Shown piece after piece: positions 50,768-60,584 of a DNA stretch of 64,000 nucleotides. Origin of the DNA: Brachybacterium sp. Z12. Its GTDB lineage: Bacteria; Actinomycetota; Actinomycetes; Actinomycetales; Dermabacteraceae. A program made the translations under genes and the position numbers. The stretch is taken from positions 1,922,001 to 1,986,000 of the forward strand of contig NZ_CP060496.1 in assembly GCF_014400405.1 (NCBI RefSeq), written 5' to 3'. Below the pieces are notes generated by a model that was not told where the DNA came from, searched no databases, and was given only the letters and a program-made list of their open reading frames with translations. Position 1 is the first letter of the stretch; every line of letters starts with the position of its first letter.

Positions 50768-52302
50768 ATGACTGAGAACGAGGACTACCTGGCCCGGATC
50801 GGCGCTCTGATCCGCGATGCCCGTCAGCATTCCGGCCTCACCCAGGCTCAGCTCGCCACGAAGCTCGGCACGAGCCAGAGCGCGGTGAACCGGATCGAGA
50901 AGGGGCAGCAGAATCTCACGCTGGAGACCATCTCGCGCGTCGGCTCCGCCCTCGACTCGGAGATCGTGGGCCTGGGCACCTCCGGGCCGAGCCACCTGCG
51001 TGTCCAGGGTGAGACCACGCTCTCCGGTGCGATCGACGTGAAATCGTCCAAGAACGCGGGCGTGGCGCTGCTGTGCGCCTCCCTGCTGAACACAGGCACC
51101 ACCATCCTGCGCAAGGTCGCGCGCATCGAGGAGGTCAACCGCCTGCTCGAGGTGCTGACCTCCATCGGGGTGAAAGCCACCTGGTTGAACGCGGACAATG
51201 ACCTCGAGCTGCGGGTCCCCGCGGTTCTCGATCTCGCCTCGATCGATGCCGCGGCAGCGCGCCGCACCCGTTCGATCATCATGTTCCTGGGCCCGCTGCT
51301 CCATCGCGCCGGCAGGTTCCAGCTCCCCTACGCCGGGGATGCGATCTGGGCACCCGCACCGTCGAACCGCACATGTCGGCGCTGCGCCACTTCGGCCTCG
51401 AGGTCGTCGCGACCGATCACCACTATCAGGCCACCACCTCCCCCGTCACCGGCGCGCGGCGGCCGATCGTCCTCATCGAGCGCGGGGACACGGTCACCGA
51501 GAACGCACTGCTCGCGGCGGCGCTGTACGAGGGCGAAACGGTCATCCGCAACGCCAGCCCGAACTACATGGTCCAGGACCTGTGCTTCTTCCTCGAGAAG
51601 CTGGGCGTGGCGATCGAGGGCATCGGCACCACCACCCTGCGCGTCCAGGGCAAGTCCTCGATCTCGACCGATGTGGACTACGCCCCGAGCGAGGACCCGA
51701 TCGAGGCGATGAGCCTGATCTCCGCCGCGATCGTGACCCGCTCCAGCATCACGGTGCGCCGGGTGCCGATCGAATTCATGGAGATCGAGCTGGCGCTCCT
51801 GGAGGAGATGGGTCTTCGCTACGACCGCTCCGATGAGTACATGGCGGAGAACGGCAAGACCCGCCTGGTGGACGTCACCACCCATCCCTCGGATCTGAAG
51901 GCGCCGATCGACAAGATCCACCCGATGCCGTTCCCAGGCCTGAACATCGACAACCTGCCGTTCTTCGCGGTGATCGCCGCGACCGCGGACGGCCAGACGA
52001 TGCTGCATGACTGGGTCTACGAGAACCGGGCGATCTACCTCACCGAGCTGACGAAGCTGGGCGCGAACGTGAAGCTGATGGATCCGCACCGTGTGCTCAT
52101 CGAGGGGCCGACGCGATGGAGCGGTGCAGAGCTCGTGTGCCCGCCGGCGCTGCGCCCGGCCGTGGTGATCCTGCTGGCGATGCTGGCCGCGAAGGGCACC
52201 TCGGTGCTGCGCAACGTCTATGTCATCAACCGTGGCTACGAGGACCTCGCGGCACGGCTGAACAAGCTCGGCGCGCGGATCGAGACGTTCCGGGACATCT
52301 GA
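50768..52302 (+). CDS. murA: UDP-N-acetylglucosamine 1-carboxyvinyltransferase with N-terminal XRE helix-turn-helix, one frame break
   Basis: MurA transfers enolpyruvate from PEP to UDP-GlcNAc in the first committed step of peptidoglycan synthesis. This protein adds an XRE domain (residues ~10-65: SGLTQAQLATKLGTSQSAVNRIEKGQQNLTLETI). The EPSP-synthase fold follows: GAIDVKSSKNAGVALLCASLL, then the catalytic loop GGCDLGTRTVEPH, restored by correcting G run 51335-51338, with Cys near residue 192. The tail has ALRPAVVILLAMLAAKGTSVL. The corrected length is about 511 residues. The ATG at 50768 is preceded 6 bases upstream by TACGGT. The fused regulator and the palindromic operator suggest self-control. 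A second plain MurA elsewhere in the genome is likely. Confidence 0.9.
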
Positions 52303-52310
52303 GAGGCGCG

Positions 52311-54187
52311 CTAGGCCGAAGCCCCCACCCTCGCCCGCACCATGATCTGCTTCGCCGCGACATCCGCGCCGGCCAGCAGCGGCGAGGGCACTCCCGGTGT
52401 CGCACCGATGGCGGAGCCGGGCTGGGTGGAGGACGCGGGGATGCCGAGCACCACCACGGACTCGTCCACTGCGCCGTCAGCGGCGATGAGATTGTGACCG
52501 GTCAGCACATCCTCGCCCAGCTCGGCCCGGGTGGCCTCCATGCTGTGGGTCTGCACGCCGTCGACGGTGTGGATCCGGGCGCGGCCCGAGCCCAGCAGGT
52601 TGCGCAGCAGCGGATCGCTGGTCTGCGGGATCTTGCCCTTGGACATCCGCGTCTCCAGCAGCACCGAGGACGTCACCACGCGGCCCGTGATCGGTGAAGC
52701 GGCGCGGAAGAGCCCCGCGGTCTCGTCGGCCTCGACCAGCATCTCGGGGCCGATCAGCTCGATGATCCCGGCCTCGATCAGTGCCAGCACGAACCGCACC
52801 CGCTCTGCGGGCGGACCGGAGGCCAGGGCGAGGGAGTTCCCATCGAACCAGCCCAGCACGTCACGGGCGAGGGACTCGCCGGTGAAGGCTCCGCCTCCGG
52901 TGAGCCGGCCGACGTGCCGGCGCAGCGCCCCCATCGCGCCGTTGACGGCGGCGCGCGGGTGGTGCCACGGATCGGACATCGAGCCCAGCTCGTCGAGGAC
53001 CAGGCGCCGGACCAGCTGCGCCCAGGCTTTCGCCCCCACCTGCTCGCCGACCGTGGGACGGTGCAGCTCCTCGATGGTCCAGGCCCAGTGCGGGTCGCCG
53101 ATGGCGGCCTCGAGCACGGCGTCGACCTCGTCCTGGGTGTCGGCGACGTCGAGGCCTGCGAGCCACTCCCCTGCGACGGCGTCCGGCGCGTAGTCGGTGA
53201 GCGCTTCGAGGTAGACGCGGGCGAACTCGCGGGCGAGCACCGGCCAGACCTCGATCGCGAAATCCACGTCGGAGCGCTCGCCCAGGCAGCGGAACCACTC
53301 CTCGTCGGCCCAGCGCGGGGTGAAGGGTCGCACCGCGCGTCCGCCCTCGGGCTTGGAGCGGTAGGGCACACCGCGGCGGGAGCCGACCACCAGGAGCGGT
53401 TCCCGGCCGCTGGGCAGGTAGCGCAGACGTCCGCGGTCATCGCCCTCGACCGGCTCGAACGTTCCGCCCCAGTCGTCGACGAGCTGGCCGATCACATCGA
53501 AGAAGTTCGCGCCCAAGCCTCTGACCAGCACAGTCTCGCCGGCGGGCAGACCGGTGTACGTGCGCTCCGCGGGCATGCCGGGCTCGGCGTAGCGCAGCGC
53601 GAAGCGGTCTGCGAAGTCTGCCAGGGCGGTGACCTCGGGGCTCCGCTGCGACTGGACCATGCCCTGGGCGAGCACGACGGTGGGTGCTGCCAGGCGCTGG
53701 CCGTCCTCCAGCACCACCACGGTGTCCTCGCCCGAGCGCTCGAGGTCCACCGCGCGTCCCACGACCTCGGTGACCTCGACCGTGCCCCTCGAGATCGCCG
53801 CGTCGAGCTGGTCGCGGAAGTAGACGCCCTGCAGTCGCCGGCTGGGGAAGGAGGCGCCGGTGAGCGCGGCCGCCTCCTCCAGCACCCAGTGGCCCGCCGG
53901 GTGCCCGCCGTCGGCGCGGATGCGTCGGGCCCAGTCCACCAGGTCCGGTCCGGGACCGGCCGGCCCGCTCATGGGGGTGGAGTCGTCGGGGTGGACCGTG
54001 GTGGCGTCGGCCTGGGTGTTGTTGAGGTACTGCCCGGGCTGGTCGATCAACCAGGTCGCGCCCGGTCCCACGGCGAGGGCATCGATGACGGCCAGGCGCA
54101 CGGGAGAGGTGCCGGCGACGGCCACGCGGGTCGCGGTGCGCAGCACGGTGGCCACCCCGCGCGGCCCTCCCCGACGATCACCGTCAT
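52311..54187 (-). CDS. FAD/NAD(P)-binding protein (NAD_binding_9 type), one frame break near the start
   Basis: This large flavoprotein-like protein has family parts WLIDQPGQYLNNTQADATTVHPDD, VLVRGLGANFFDVI, LPSGREPLLVVGSRRGVPYRSKP and MTVIVGGGPRGVATVLRTATRV. The Rossmann motif VGGGPRG appears only if the short C run 54169-54172 is lengthened by one; then ATG 54187 gives a clean N-terminus. As read, the frame instead continues to ATG 54215 with SSFDDGDRR, which ruins the motif. The corrected length is about 626 residues. It is the last gene of the operon and could use the product of the transporter substrate. The actual reaction is unknown. Confidence 0.82.
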
Positions 54188-54211
54188 CGAAGCTGCTGCG
54201 CTCGACGGTGC

Positions 54212-55064
54212 TCATCGGGCGACGGCGGGGACGAGATCCGTACGCACCTCGCCATCGGCGTCCAGCTCGTCGAGCCGGGCACCGGTGCGGGTGAAGCCGG
54301 CCGCATCGACGCGGGGACGCACCTCGACGGCGTCATCGCGCTCGGCGACCTCGACGTCGACCTCGTACACCGTGCGCAGGATCGGTGCGCGCAGCGCCTC
54401 CGCGGGGGCGCCGTCGGCGACGAGACGACCGCCGTGCAGCACGATCACCTGGTCGCAGTAGCGGGCGGCGTGGTTGAGATCGTGGATCGCGATCAGGGCG
54501 CTGATGCCCTCCTCGCGGGTGATCCGACGCACCAGCTGCAGGGTCTCGATCTGGTAGCGGAGGTCCAGTGCGGAGGTCGGCTCATCCAGCAGCAGCACCC
54601 GGGGGTCCTGGGCGAGGGCGCGGGCGATCATGGCACGCTGCGCCTGACCGCCGGAGAGCTCGGACATCGACTGCTCGGCGATATCCGTCAGCCCCATCCG
54701 CACGATCGCGTCCTCGACCTTCGCACGGTCGGCAGTGCCGGGGCGATCCCGAAGTGCGGTGTGCGGCCCAGCATCACGGCCTCGCGCACGGTGAGGTCGA
54801 GGGGGCATCGCCGGCCTGCGGCACATAGGCCACGAGCTTCGCGAGCTCGCGACGGCCGAGGCTCGCGGTGTCATGACCCTCGACCGAGATGCGTCCCTTC
54901 TTGGCGCGGTGGACCCCTGCGAGGGCCTTGACCATCGTGGACTTGCCCGAGCCGTTGGGGCCCAGCAGAGCGCAGAACGTGCCGGGAGCGACCTTGAAGG
55001 AGAGGTCGTCGAGGATCGTGCGAGTGCCGTAGGAGAAGGACAGGTCAGAGACGGAGAGGCTCAC
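54212..55064 (-). CDS. ABC transporter ATP-binding protein (FecE type), two frame breaks
   Basis: This is the ATPase for the FecCD permease next to it, in the class that imports iron-siderophores, cobalamin or heme. The first frame (GTG 55064, overlapping the permease stop) has Walker A GPNGSGKSTMVKALAG. The Q-loop VAYVPQ follows. Breaks lie at G run 54801-54805 and C run 54748-54750; repair gives LDLTVREAVMLGRTPHFG, then the signature MSELSGGQAQRAMIARALAQ, Walker B VLLLDEPTSALD and the H-loop IAIHDLNHAARYCD. The corrected length is about 284 residues. Confidence 0.92.
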
Positions 55065-56160
55065 TTCAGGGTGTTCCTTCGTGTGAGGATGAGGTAGATG
55101 AACACCGGGCCGCCGATGAAGGCGACCACGATGCCGACGGGCACCACGGCCGGCGCGATCACGGTGCGTCCCACGGCGTCGGCGACCAGCAGCAGCAGAC
55201 CGCCGGACAGCGCCGCGAAGGGCAGCAGGTGGCGATGGTCCGCGCCGATCGCGAGGCGCGCGATGTGGGGGCCGACGAGGCCGACGAACCCGATGATCCC
55301 GCAGAAGGAGACGACCACGGCGGCGAGGGTCACCGACAGCGCGATCAGTCCGATCCGCACCGGGCCGACGTTCACTCCGAAGCTGCGGGCCGCGTCGTCG
55401 CCGGCGAAGGCGATCGCGTTGAGGTCCTTGGAGAACAGCAGCGTCACCGGGACCGCGACCACGGTGACCGCACCAACGATCAGCACGTCGGACCAGGTGG
55501 CGTCGTTCACCGACCCGAAGGTCCAGCGGATGATGGCCTGCAGGGTGTTCTCGTTGGCGGTGAACTGGAGCGCCGAGGTGAGCGCCTCGAAGATCTGCGT
55601 CATCGCGATGCCGAGCAGCAGCAGGGTGGCCACGGCCATCCGCCGGGCGGTGGCGATGCCGAGCACCACCGCGGAGACGGCCAGCGCCATCACCATGGCG
55701 CCGGCGATCGTGGCCCACACCGGCAGCTGGTTGGTGCCCGCCAGGGTGATCACGAGCGCCGCACCGAAGGCGGCCGCCGGAGACACCCCGAGGGTGAACG
55801 GGCTGACCAGGGGTTGCGCAGCAGGCCCTGCATGAGCACGCCGGAGACGGACAGCGCGGCACCCGCGGTGAAGGCGAGCAGCACGCGGGGCAGGCGCAGC
55901 TGGGTGATCACCGCGTAGGAGGAGGCGAACTCGGCGCTGATGGTGCCGCCGAAGATGCTCACCTGGAGCGAGCGGAGCACGTCGCCGAAGCCCACACCGG
56001 CGGTGCCGATCGTGACCGAGGCGATCAGGGCGAGCACGGAGACCACCACGCCGACGGCGAGGACGAGGGACTTGCGCAGCTCCCGGCCGCGGGACGGGCT
56101 CGCCGGCTCCGGGGCCGGCGCGGGCGTGGGGGCGGGCTGCTTCTCGAGGGTCGCGGTCAT
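55061..56160 (-). CDS. FecCD family ABC transporter permease, one frame break
   Basis: This membrane permease has about nine or ten hydrophobic segments. The first frame has RLPRVLLAFTAGAALSVSGVLMQGLLRNP, the FecCD hallmark. The frame changes at G run 55810-55813 and the second frame continues with SPAAAFGAALVI and CGIIGFVGLVGPHIARLAIGADHRHLLPF, the conserved L7-L8 region, ending GGPVFIYLILTRR. The corrected length is about 366 residues. ATG 56160 overlaps the binding-protein stop as ATGA. The family imports ferric-siderophores or cobalamin, but the operon contains no other siderophore gene. Confidence 0.92.
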
Positions 56161-57239
56161 CCCAGCGGCCCCTGGACGTAGTCGGCCACGTCGGACAGCT
56201 CGGTGTCCTGGAACTCGGTCACCCAGCGCGTGAGGTAGTCGTCGGGCTTCACGCCGTCCATCTGCTCGGGGTGCAGCCAGGCGGCGAGGTAGACGGCACC
56301 GATCGACTTGCCCAGCGCGCTGGTGGCCCAGCCGTTGGCGATCGCGACCCGGCCGTCGGCCAGGGCGTCCAGCCCGCCCCAGCCGGGCCGGGCCTCGAGG
56401 CCCTCGCGCAGGGCGTCGAAGCGGTCGGCGGGCTCAGCGGAGGGTTCGAACTCGTGCATCACGAACTGCGGATCGCGCAGCACCACCTCGGTGGGGTCGA
56501 CGGTCAGCTCCTCCTGGGCGTCTCCCCGGAGGCATCGTCGAAGATGTTGGTGCCGCCGGCGGCCTCGATCATGGCGTGGAAGCCGGAGCCGGGCAGCGTG
56601 GTCAGGTAGGGCTCGACCGTCTCGAAGTACATCGGGACCGGTTCGACGTCGACGAGCCGCTCCTCGAGGAGCTCGGCGATCTCGGCGCGGAAGTCGAGCA
56701 CGGCCTGAGCGCCGTCCTCGACCCCGAAGACCTGCCCGAGCAGGGTGAGGGTCGCATCGACCACCTCGGTGTCCCAGGCGGTGGCGATCACGACAGGGAT
56801 GTCGAAGGCGGAGAGCTGCTCGAGCGCCTCCTGCCACACGGCGTTGCGCGGGAGGATCACGACGTCGGGCCGCATCTTGGCGATGGCTTCGTAGTTGAGC
56901 TGATCCAGGCCCTCGGCGATCACCTGATCCTCGGAGAGGTCGAGGTAGGGCAGGCGGTCGAGCGAGGCGCGGTCCACGCCCACGACGCGGTCGCCGGCGC
57001 CGATGGCGCGGACGAACTCGTTCGAGTAGCTGTTGACGACGACGGCAGTCTGCGCAGGGCCGGGCAGGACCACCTCACGGTCCTGGTCGTCGACGATGGT
57101 GAGCTGTTCGGTGGCGTCGGCCTGTCCCTCGACGGTGACGTCGCCGCAGGCGGCGAGTCCGAGGACGGGCAGGGTGGCGAGAAGCGGCGCCGAGCAGGGT
57201 GCGCCGGGTGGGCCGGCGGCGGGCGGTTGCAGTGGTCAT
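56157..57239 (-). CDS. ABC transporter substrate-binding lipoprotein (FepB/BtuF class), two frame breaks
   Basis: The first frame (ATG 57239) holds an Arg-rich twin-arginine-like start; repair near 57186-57192 gives LPVLGLAACGD with the lipobox Cys, then VVVNSYSNEFVRAIGAGDRVVGVDR. The helical-backbone class III binding fold is visible, with YEAIAKMRPDVVILPR. A second change at C run 56524-56527 joins to DPTEVVLRDPQFVM and the C-terminal part ending VADYVQGPLG. The corrected length is about 360 residues. It fits ferric-siderophore binding proteins, but the ligand is not known. Confidence 0.88.
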
Positions 57240-57258
57240 GGTTCCTCGTTCGGGATGG

Positions 57259-58440
57259 TCAGGCGGCGTCGGGGAGCGACGGGTCGCCGAGGCTGAGCAT
57301 GAGGCGGTTGGCCCAGGCGAAGAAGCCTGCGGCGGTGAGCAGATCGGTGATCTCGTGATCGTCGAGGCCCTGGTCTCGCAGGGCGCTGATCTGGGCGGCG
57401 CCGAGAGCCGGGCGCGGGCGGGACAGCTCGGCTGCGGCGTCGATGATCGCGCTCCAGCGCTCGTCCTGGCCGCCTGCCAGCGGTGCGAGGTCGCCGGAGA
57501 CCCAGTCCTCGTCACGCTCGAGCACTGCGTCCAGGAGGGCGTCGACGTCGTCCTCGCGCTTGGAGAAGCCGGCGGCCTTGCGGGCGTGCACGGAGGCGCA
57601 GTAGATGCAGTCGTTGACCTTGCTGGTCACGGCAGCGGCCAGTTCGCGCTCGGCCTTGGGCATGCCGTCGCGCGGCAGGAAGATCGCGTTGTCGAGCTCG
57701 CTGCGCGCCCGGGTGATGCCGGGGGTCAGCGAGAGCATCCGGAAGTAGACGCTGTTGGTGCTCGCCTTCGAGGCGAAGGAGTCGCGCTGCTCCTCGGTGA
57801 GCTCGTCCTCGGAGGGGACGGGGATCCACGGCTCCCACTGGAGCTGGTCACGGGTGAAGGCCGAGGGGCGGGTGCGGCCGCTGGGAGTGGTGCCGCCGTG
57901 CTGGGCGGCGCGTCCGCGGGAGCGGGGGATGCGGGTCGGCGCGTCGGCCGACGGGACGTCGAGGCCGTGCAGGGCGGCGAGACCGGCGATCAGCCGCTGG
58001 AGGTGGCTCTCGAAGGCCACCAGCTGGCTGATCAGGACCACGGTCCGGGAGTCGTGGCCCGCGGCCGCGAGATGCTCCTGGTCGGCGAGGGTGGCGAGGG
58101 CCGGGGAGACCGACAGCAGGTCCACCTGGTCGCGCAGCGCGGCGAGCGCGGGATCCTCGGCGAGCGGATCCGAGGCGGTCAGCTGCGCGGAGGCGCCCTG
58201 GGCGCGGTGCCAGTCGGCGAGCACGCCGCTGCCCTGCCAGTCCGCGGAGATGGCGGCCAGTGCGTGCAGCACGGGCGCGGGCAGCGGCTGGGGTTCGCGG
58301 TACAGCGCGTCGTAGGCGTCACGGGTGCGGGAGAGCACATCGGGGCGCAGGGTGGACAGGGCTTCGCTCGCCTCGGGCGCTCCGCTGAGCACGGCGGTGA
58401 GGATCTGGTGGGCGTCGAAGGACGGCTGCGCATCGGACAT
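57259..58440 (-). CDS. CMD (carboxymuconolactone decarboxylase / AhpD-like) domain protein, fused form
   Basis: This 393-residue protein joins two parts. The N-terminal half resembles the CMD domain family often coded beside FMN-dependent monooxygenases. The C-terminal half has an AhpD-like core with the redox pair CIYC in VNDCIYCASVHARKAAGF, near residue 280. The pair Cys-x-x-Cys with a following His is the alkylhydroperoxidase catalytic set. The ATG at 58440 follows a TAAGAT -10 box by 6 bases, so transcription of the operon probably starts here and runs through the SBP, permease, ATPase and FAD protein. The function is likely redox, substrate unknown. Confidence 0.82.
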   Translation of the reverse strand: MSDAQPSFDAHQILTAVLSGAPEASEALSTLRPDVLSRTRDAYDALYREPQPLPAPVLHALAAISADWQGSGVLADWHRAQGASAQLTASDPLAEDPALAALRDQVDLLSVSPALATLADQEHLAAAGHDSRTVVLISQLVAFESHLQRLIAGLAALHGLDVPSADAPTRIPRSRGRAAQHGGTTPSGRTRPSAFTRDQLQWEPWIPVPSEDELTEEQRDSFASKASTNSVYFRMLSLTPGITRARSELDNAIFLPRDGMPKAERELAAAVTSKVNDCIYCASVHARKAAGFSKREDDVDALLDAVLERDEDWVSGDLAPLAGGQDERWSAIIDAAAELSRPRPALGAAQISALRDQGLDDHEITDLLTAAGFFAWANRLMLSLGDPSLPDAA

Positions 58441-58446
58441 GCAGAC

Positions 58447-58452
58447 ATCTTA
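58447..58452 (-). promoter_or_regulatory. -10 box of the CMD-ABC operon
   Basis: TAAGAT on the minus strand ends 6 bases before the ATG at 58440, which suggests a leaderless transcript. The 139-base divergent gap to GH127 shows no other clear element. Confidence 0.6.
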
Positions 58453-58579
58453 TGCAAGCCAAAAGCATGACTAGGGCCTGCGGTGCTGTGGAAGCTGTCA
58501 CCCTCACCTCGGGGAGGGCCCGCCCGTTTCCCACGTTGAGCTACCCCTTGACCTGGGCCGATGAGCCGTCGAGGATGGC

Positions 58580-60538
58580 GTGCACGACATCTCGACGAGG
58601 AGACCTCTTGCCTGCCCAGTCACAGCGCTCCGCACGTCCGGCACCCGCGCTCCCCCGTTCCCCGCAGCATTCCGGACTGCGCCCCTCGATCTCACCCACG
58701 TGACGCTGCATCCGCGCGGGGCCCTCGGCGCCTGGCAGGAGCTGAACGCGTCCGCCACCATCCCGCACTGCATCGCACAGCTCGAGAGCTCCGGGGTGAT
58801 CGACAACTTCCGACGCCTGAGCGGGGAATCCGGGGCGGAGCATCGCGGCTTCGTCTTCGCCGATTCCGATCTGTACAAGGTGATCGAAGCCGTGGCGTGG
58901 GAGATCGGCCGCTCCGGCACCACGGCGCATGATGTCTGGCTCGACGAGATGATCGCACTCGTGGCTCGGACCCAGGAGCCCAGCGGCTACCTGCACACCT
59001 GGGTCCAGGGCGTCCGCCCGGAGAAGAAGTTCTCCGAGCTCCACTGGACCCACGAGATGTATGTGCTCGGGCACTGGCTGCAGGCCGGCATAGCCCTGGC
59101 ACGCACCGCCGGCCGCACTGACCTGCTCGATCTCGCGCTCCGCTTCGTCGAACTCGTCGAGCGTCGCTTCGGCCCCGGCCGGGAGAACGGCATCCCCGGC
59201 CACCCGGAGATCGAGACGGCGCTGGTGGAGCTGTTCCGCCACAGCGGCGAGCAGCGGCACCTCGACCTCGCCCAGCACCTCGTTGACCAGCGCGGGCGCG
59301 ACCTCCTGCCCGGGGGCGGCTTCGGCGCCCACTACTTCCAGGATCACCTGCCGGTGCGGGAAGCCGTCGACCCGATCGGTCACGCAGTGCGCCAGCTGTA
59401 TCTCAACGCGGGCGTCACCGACCTGTTCCTCGAGACCGGGGAGACGGCGCTCGGTGACGTGATGCGTGAGCAGTGGGATCGCGTCCACACCCGCAAGATG
59501 TACCTCTCAGGGGCCTTCGGCTCACGCCACCGCGATGAGTCCTTCGGCAATGACCATGAGCTGCCGCCGGACCGCGCCTATGCGGAGACCTGCGCGACCA
59601 TCGCGGACCTCCACTGGACCTGGCGGATGATGCTCGCCGGGGACGACCCCCGCCATGCGGACGTCATCGAACGCGAGATCCACAACGCCCTGGCCGCCTC
59701 GGTCGACGCCACCGGCACCCGCTTCTTCTACTCGAACCCGCTGCAGCGCCGGCCGGACCGCTTCGACGAGGAGAACGCCCCCGCCGAGCGGCAGGAGTGG
59801 TACTCCTGCGCCTGCTGCCCGCCGAACATCGCCCGGACGATCGCCCAGCTCGGCGCCTACGTCGCCGGGCTCCGCCAGGACGAGCATGGGGCGAGCCTCG
59901 AAATCCTCCAGCTGGCGGACATGTCCATCGCACTGCCCGCCGAGGTGGGCAGCGGAACCCTCCACGTGGAGACCGACTATCCGGATTCCGGCACCCTCCA
60001 CCTCCGGCTCGCCCCGCTGCACGCGGCCGACGGAGCACGGCTCGGAGTGCGCATCCCGGGATGGGTGCGCAGCGGCACGCTCACCCCCGCAGCCGGGCCC
60101 GAGCGTCCGCTCGCCGCCGGGGAGCTCGCTGCGCAGCGCCTCGAGCTGCCGCTGGACGAGGTCGACGGCACGGTCATCGTCCTCGACATGCCGCCGCGCT
60201 GGACGGTCTCGCATCCGCGGGTGGACGCCACGCGCGGCTGTGTGGCCCTCGAGCGCGGGCCTCTCGTCCACTGCATCGAGCAGGTGGATCTGCCGGGCGG
60301 CGTCGAGGTCGATGATCTGCTGGTCCCTGCCGGGGCGACGGCGAGCGCGAGGGAGGACGGGACGCTCGAGCTCTCGCTGCGTCACCGTCCTTCCGGCGGA
60401 GAGCTTTACCGCTCCCTCGACGGGCAGGAGGCCTCCGAGGCGGACGCCGAGTCCGTCACCGTCACCGCGGTGCGCTTCTCCCGCTGGGGGAATCGGGGGC
60501 CGGGTGCCATGCGGATCTGGCTCCCTCGCGAGCACTGA
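58580..60538 (+). CDS. glycoside hydrolase family 127 (beta-L-arabinofuranosidase-like)
   Basis: GH127 enzymes cut beta-L-arabinofuranosides by a cysteine nucleophile held by zinc. The 652-residue protein keeps all four ligand/catalytic positions: Glu320 (DESFGNDHEL), Glu336 and Cys338 (YAETCATIA), and Cys412-Cys413 (YSCACCPPNIAR). The N-terminal TIM-like (alpha/alpha)6 barrel is followed by beta-sandwich domains. The start is GTG 58580 after GAGGA. The first ~40 residues are unusual and may be partly wrong. The substrate may be a plant or hydroxyproline-linked arabinan. It is divergent from the CMD operon. Confidence 0.9.
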   Translation: MHDISTRRPLACPVTALRTSGTRAPPFPAAFRTAPLDLTHVTLHPRGALGAWQELNASATIPHCIAQLESSGVIDNFRRLSGESGAEHRGFVFADSDLYKVIEAVAWEIGRSGTTAHDVWLDEMIALVARTQEPSGYLHTWVQGVRPEKKFSELHWTHEMYVLGHWLQAGIALARTAGRTDLLDLALRFVELVERRFGPGRENGIPGHPEIETALVELFRHSGEQRHLDLAQHLVDQRGRDLLPGGGFGAHYFQDHLPVREAVDPIGHAVRQLYLNAGVTDLFLETGETALGDVMREQWDRVHTRKMYLSGAFGSRHRDESFGNDHELPPDRAYAETCATIADLHWTWRMMLAGDDPRHADVIEREIHNALAASVDATGTRFFYSNPLQRRPDRFDEENAPAERQEWYSCACCPPNIARTIAQLGAYVAGLRQDEHGASLEILQLADMSIALPAEVGSGTLHVETDYPDSGTLHLRLAPLHAADGARLGVRIPGWVRSGTLTPAAGPERPLAAGELAAQRLELPLDEVDGTVIVLDMPPRWTVSHPRVDATRGCVALERGPLVHCIEQVDLPGGVEVDDLLVPAGATASAREDGTLELSLRHRPSGGELYRSLDGQEASEADAESVTVTAVRFSRWGNRGPGAMRIWLPREH

Positions 60539-60584
60539 GCGCCAGCAGCCCGCTTCCGGCTGGGGTCGGTGCTAGCGTGCCGGG

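Noticed and set aside
58450..58475. Operator from ATGC/GCAT arms in the CMD-GH127 gap
   Set aside because: The arms are only 4 bp with unmatched centres, which is expected by chance.
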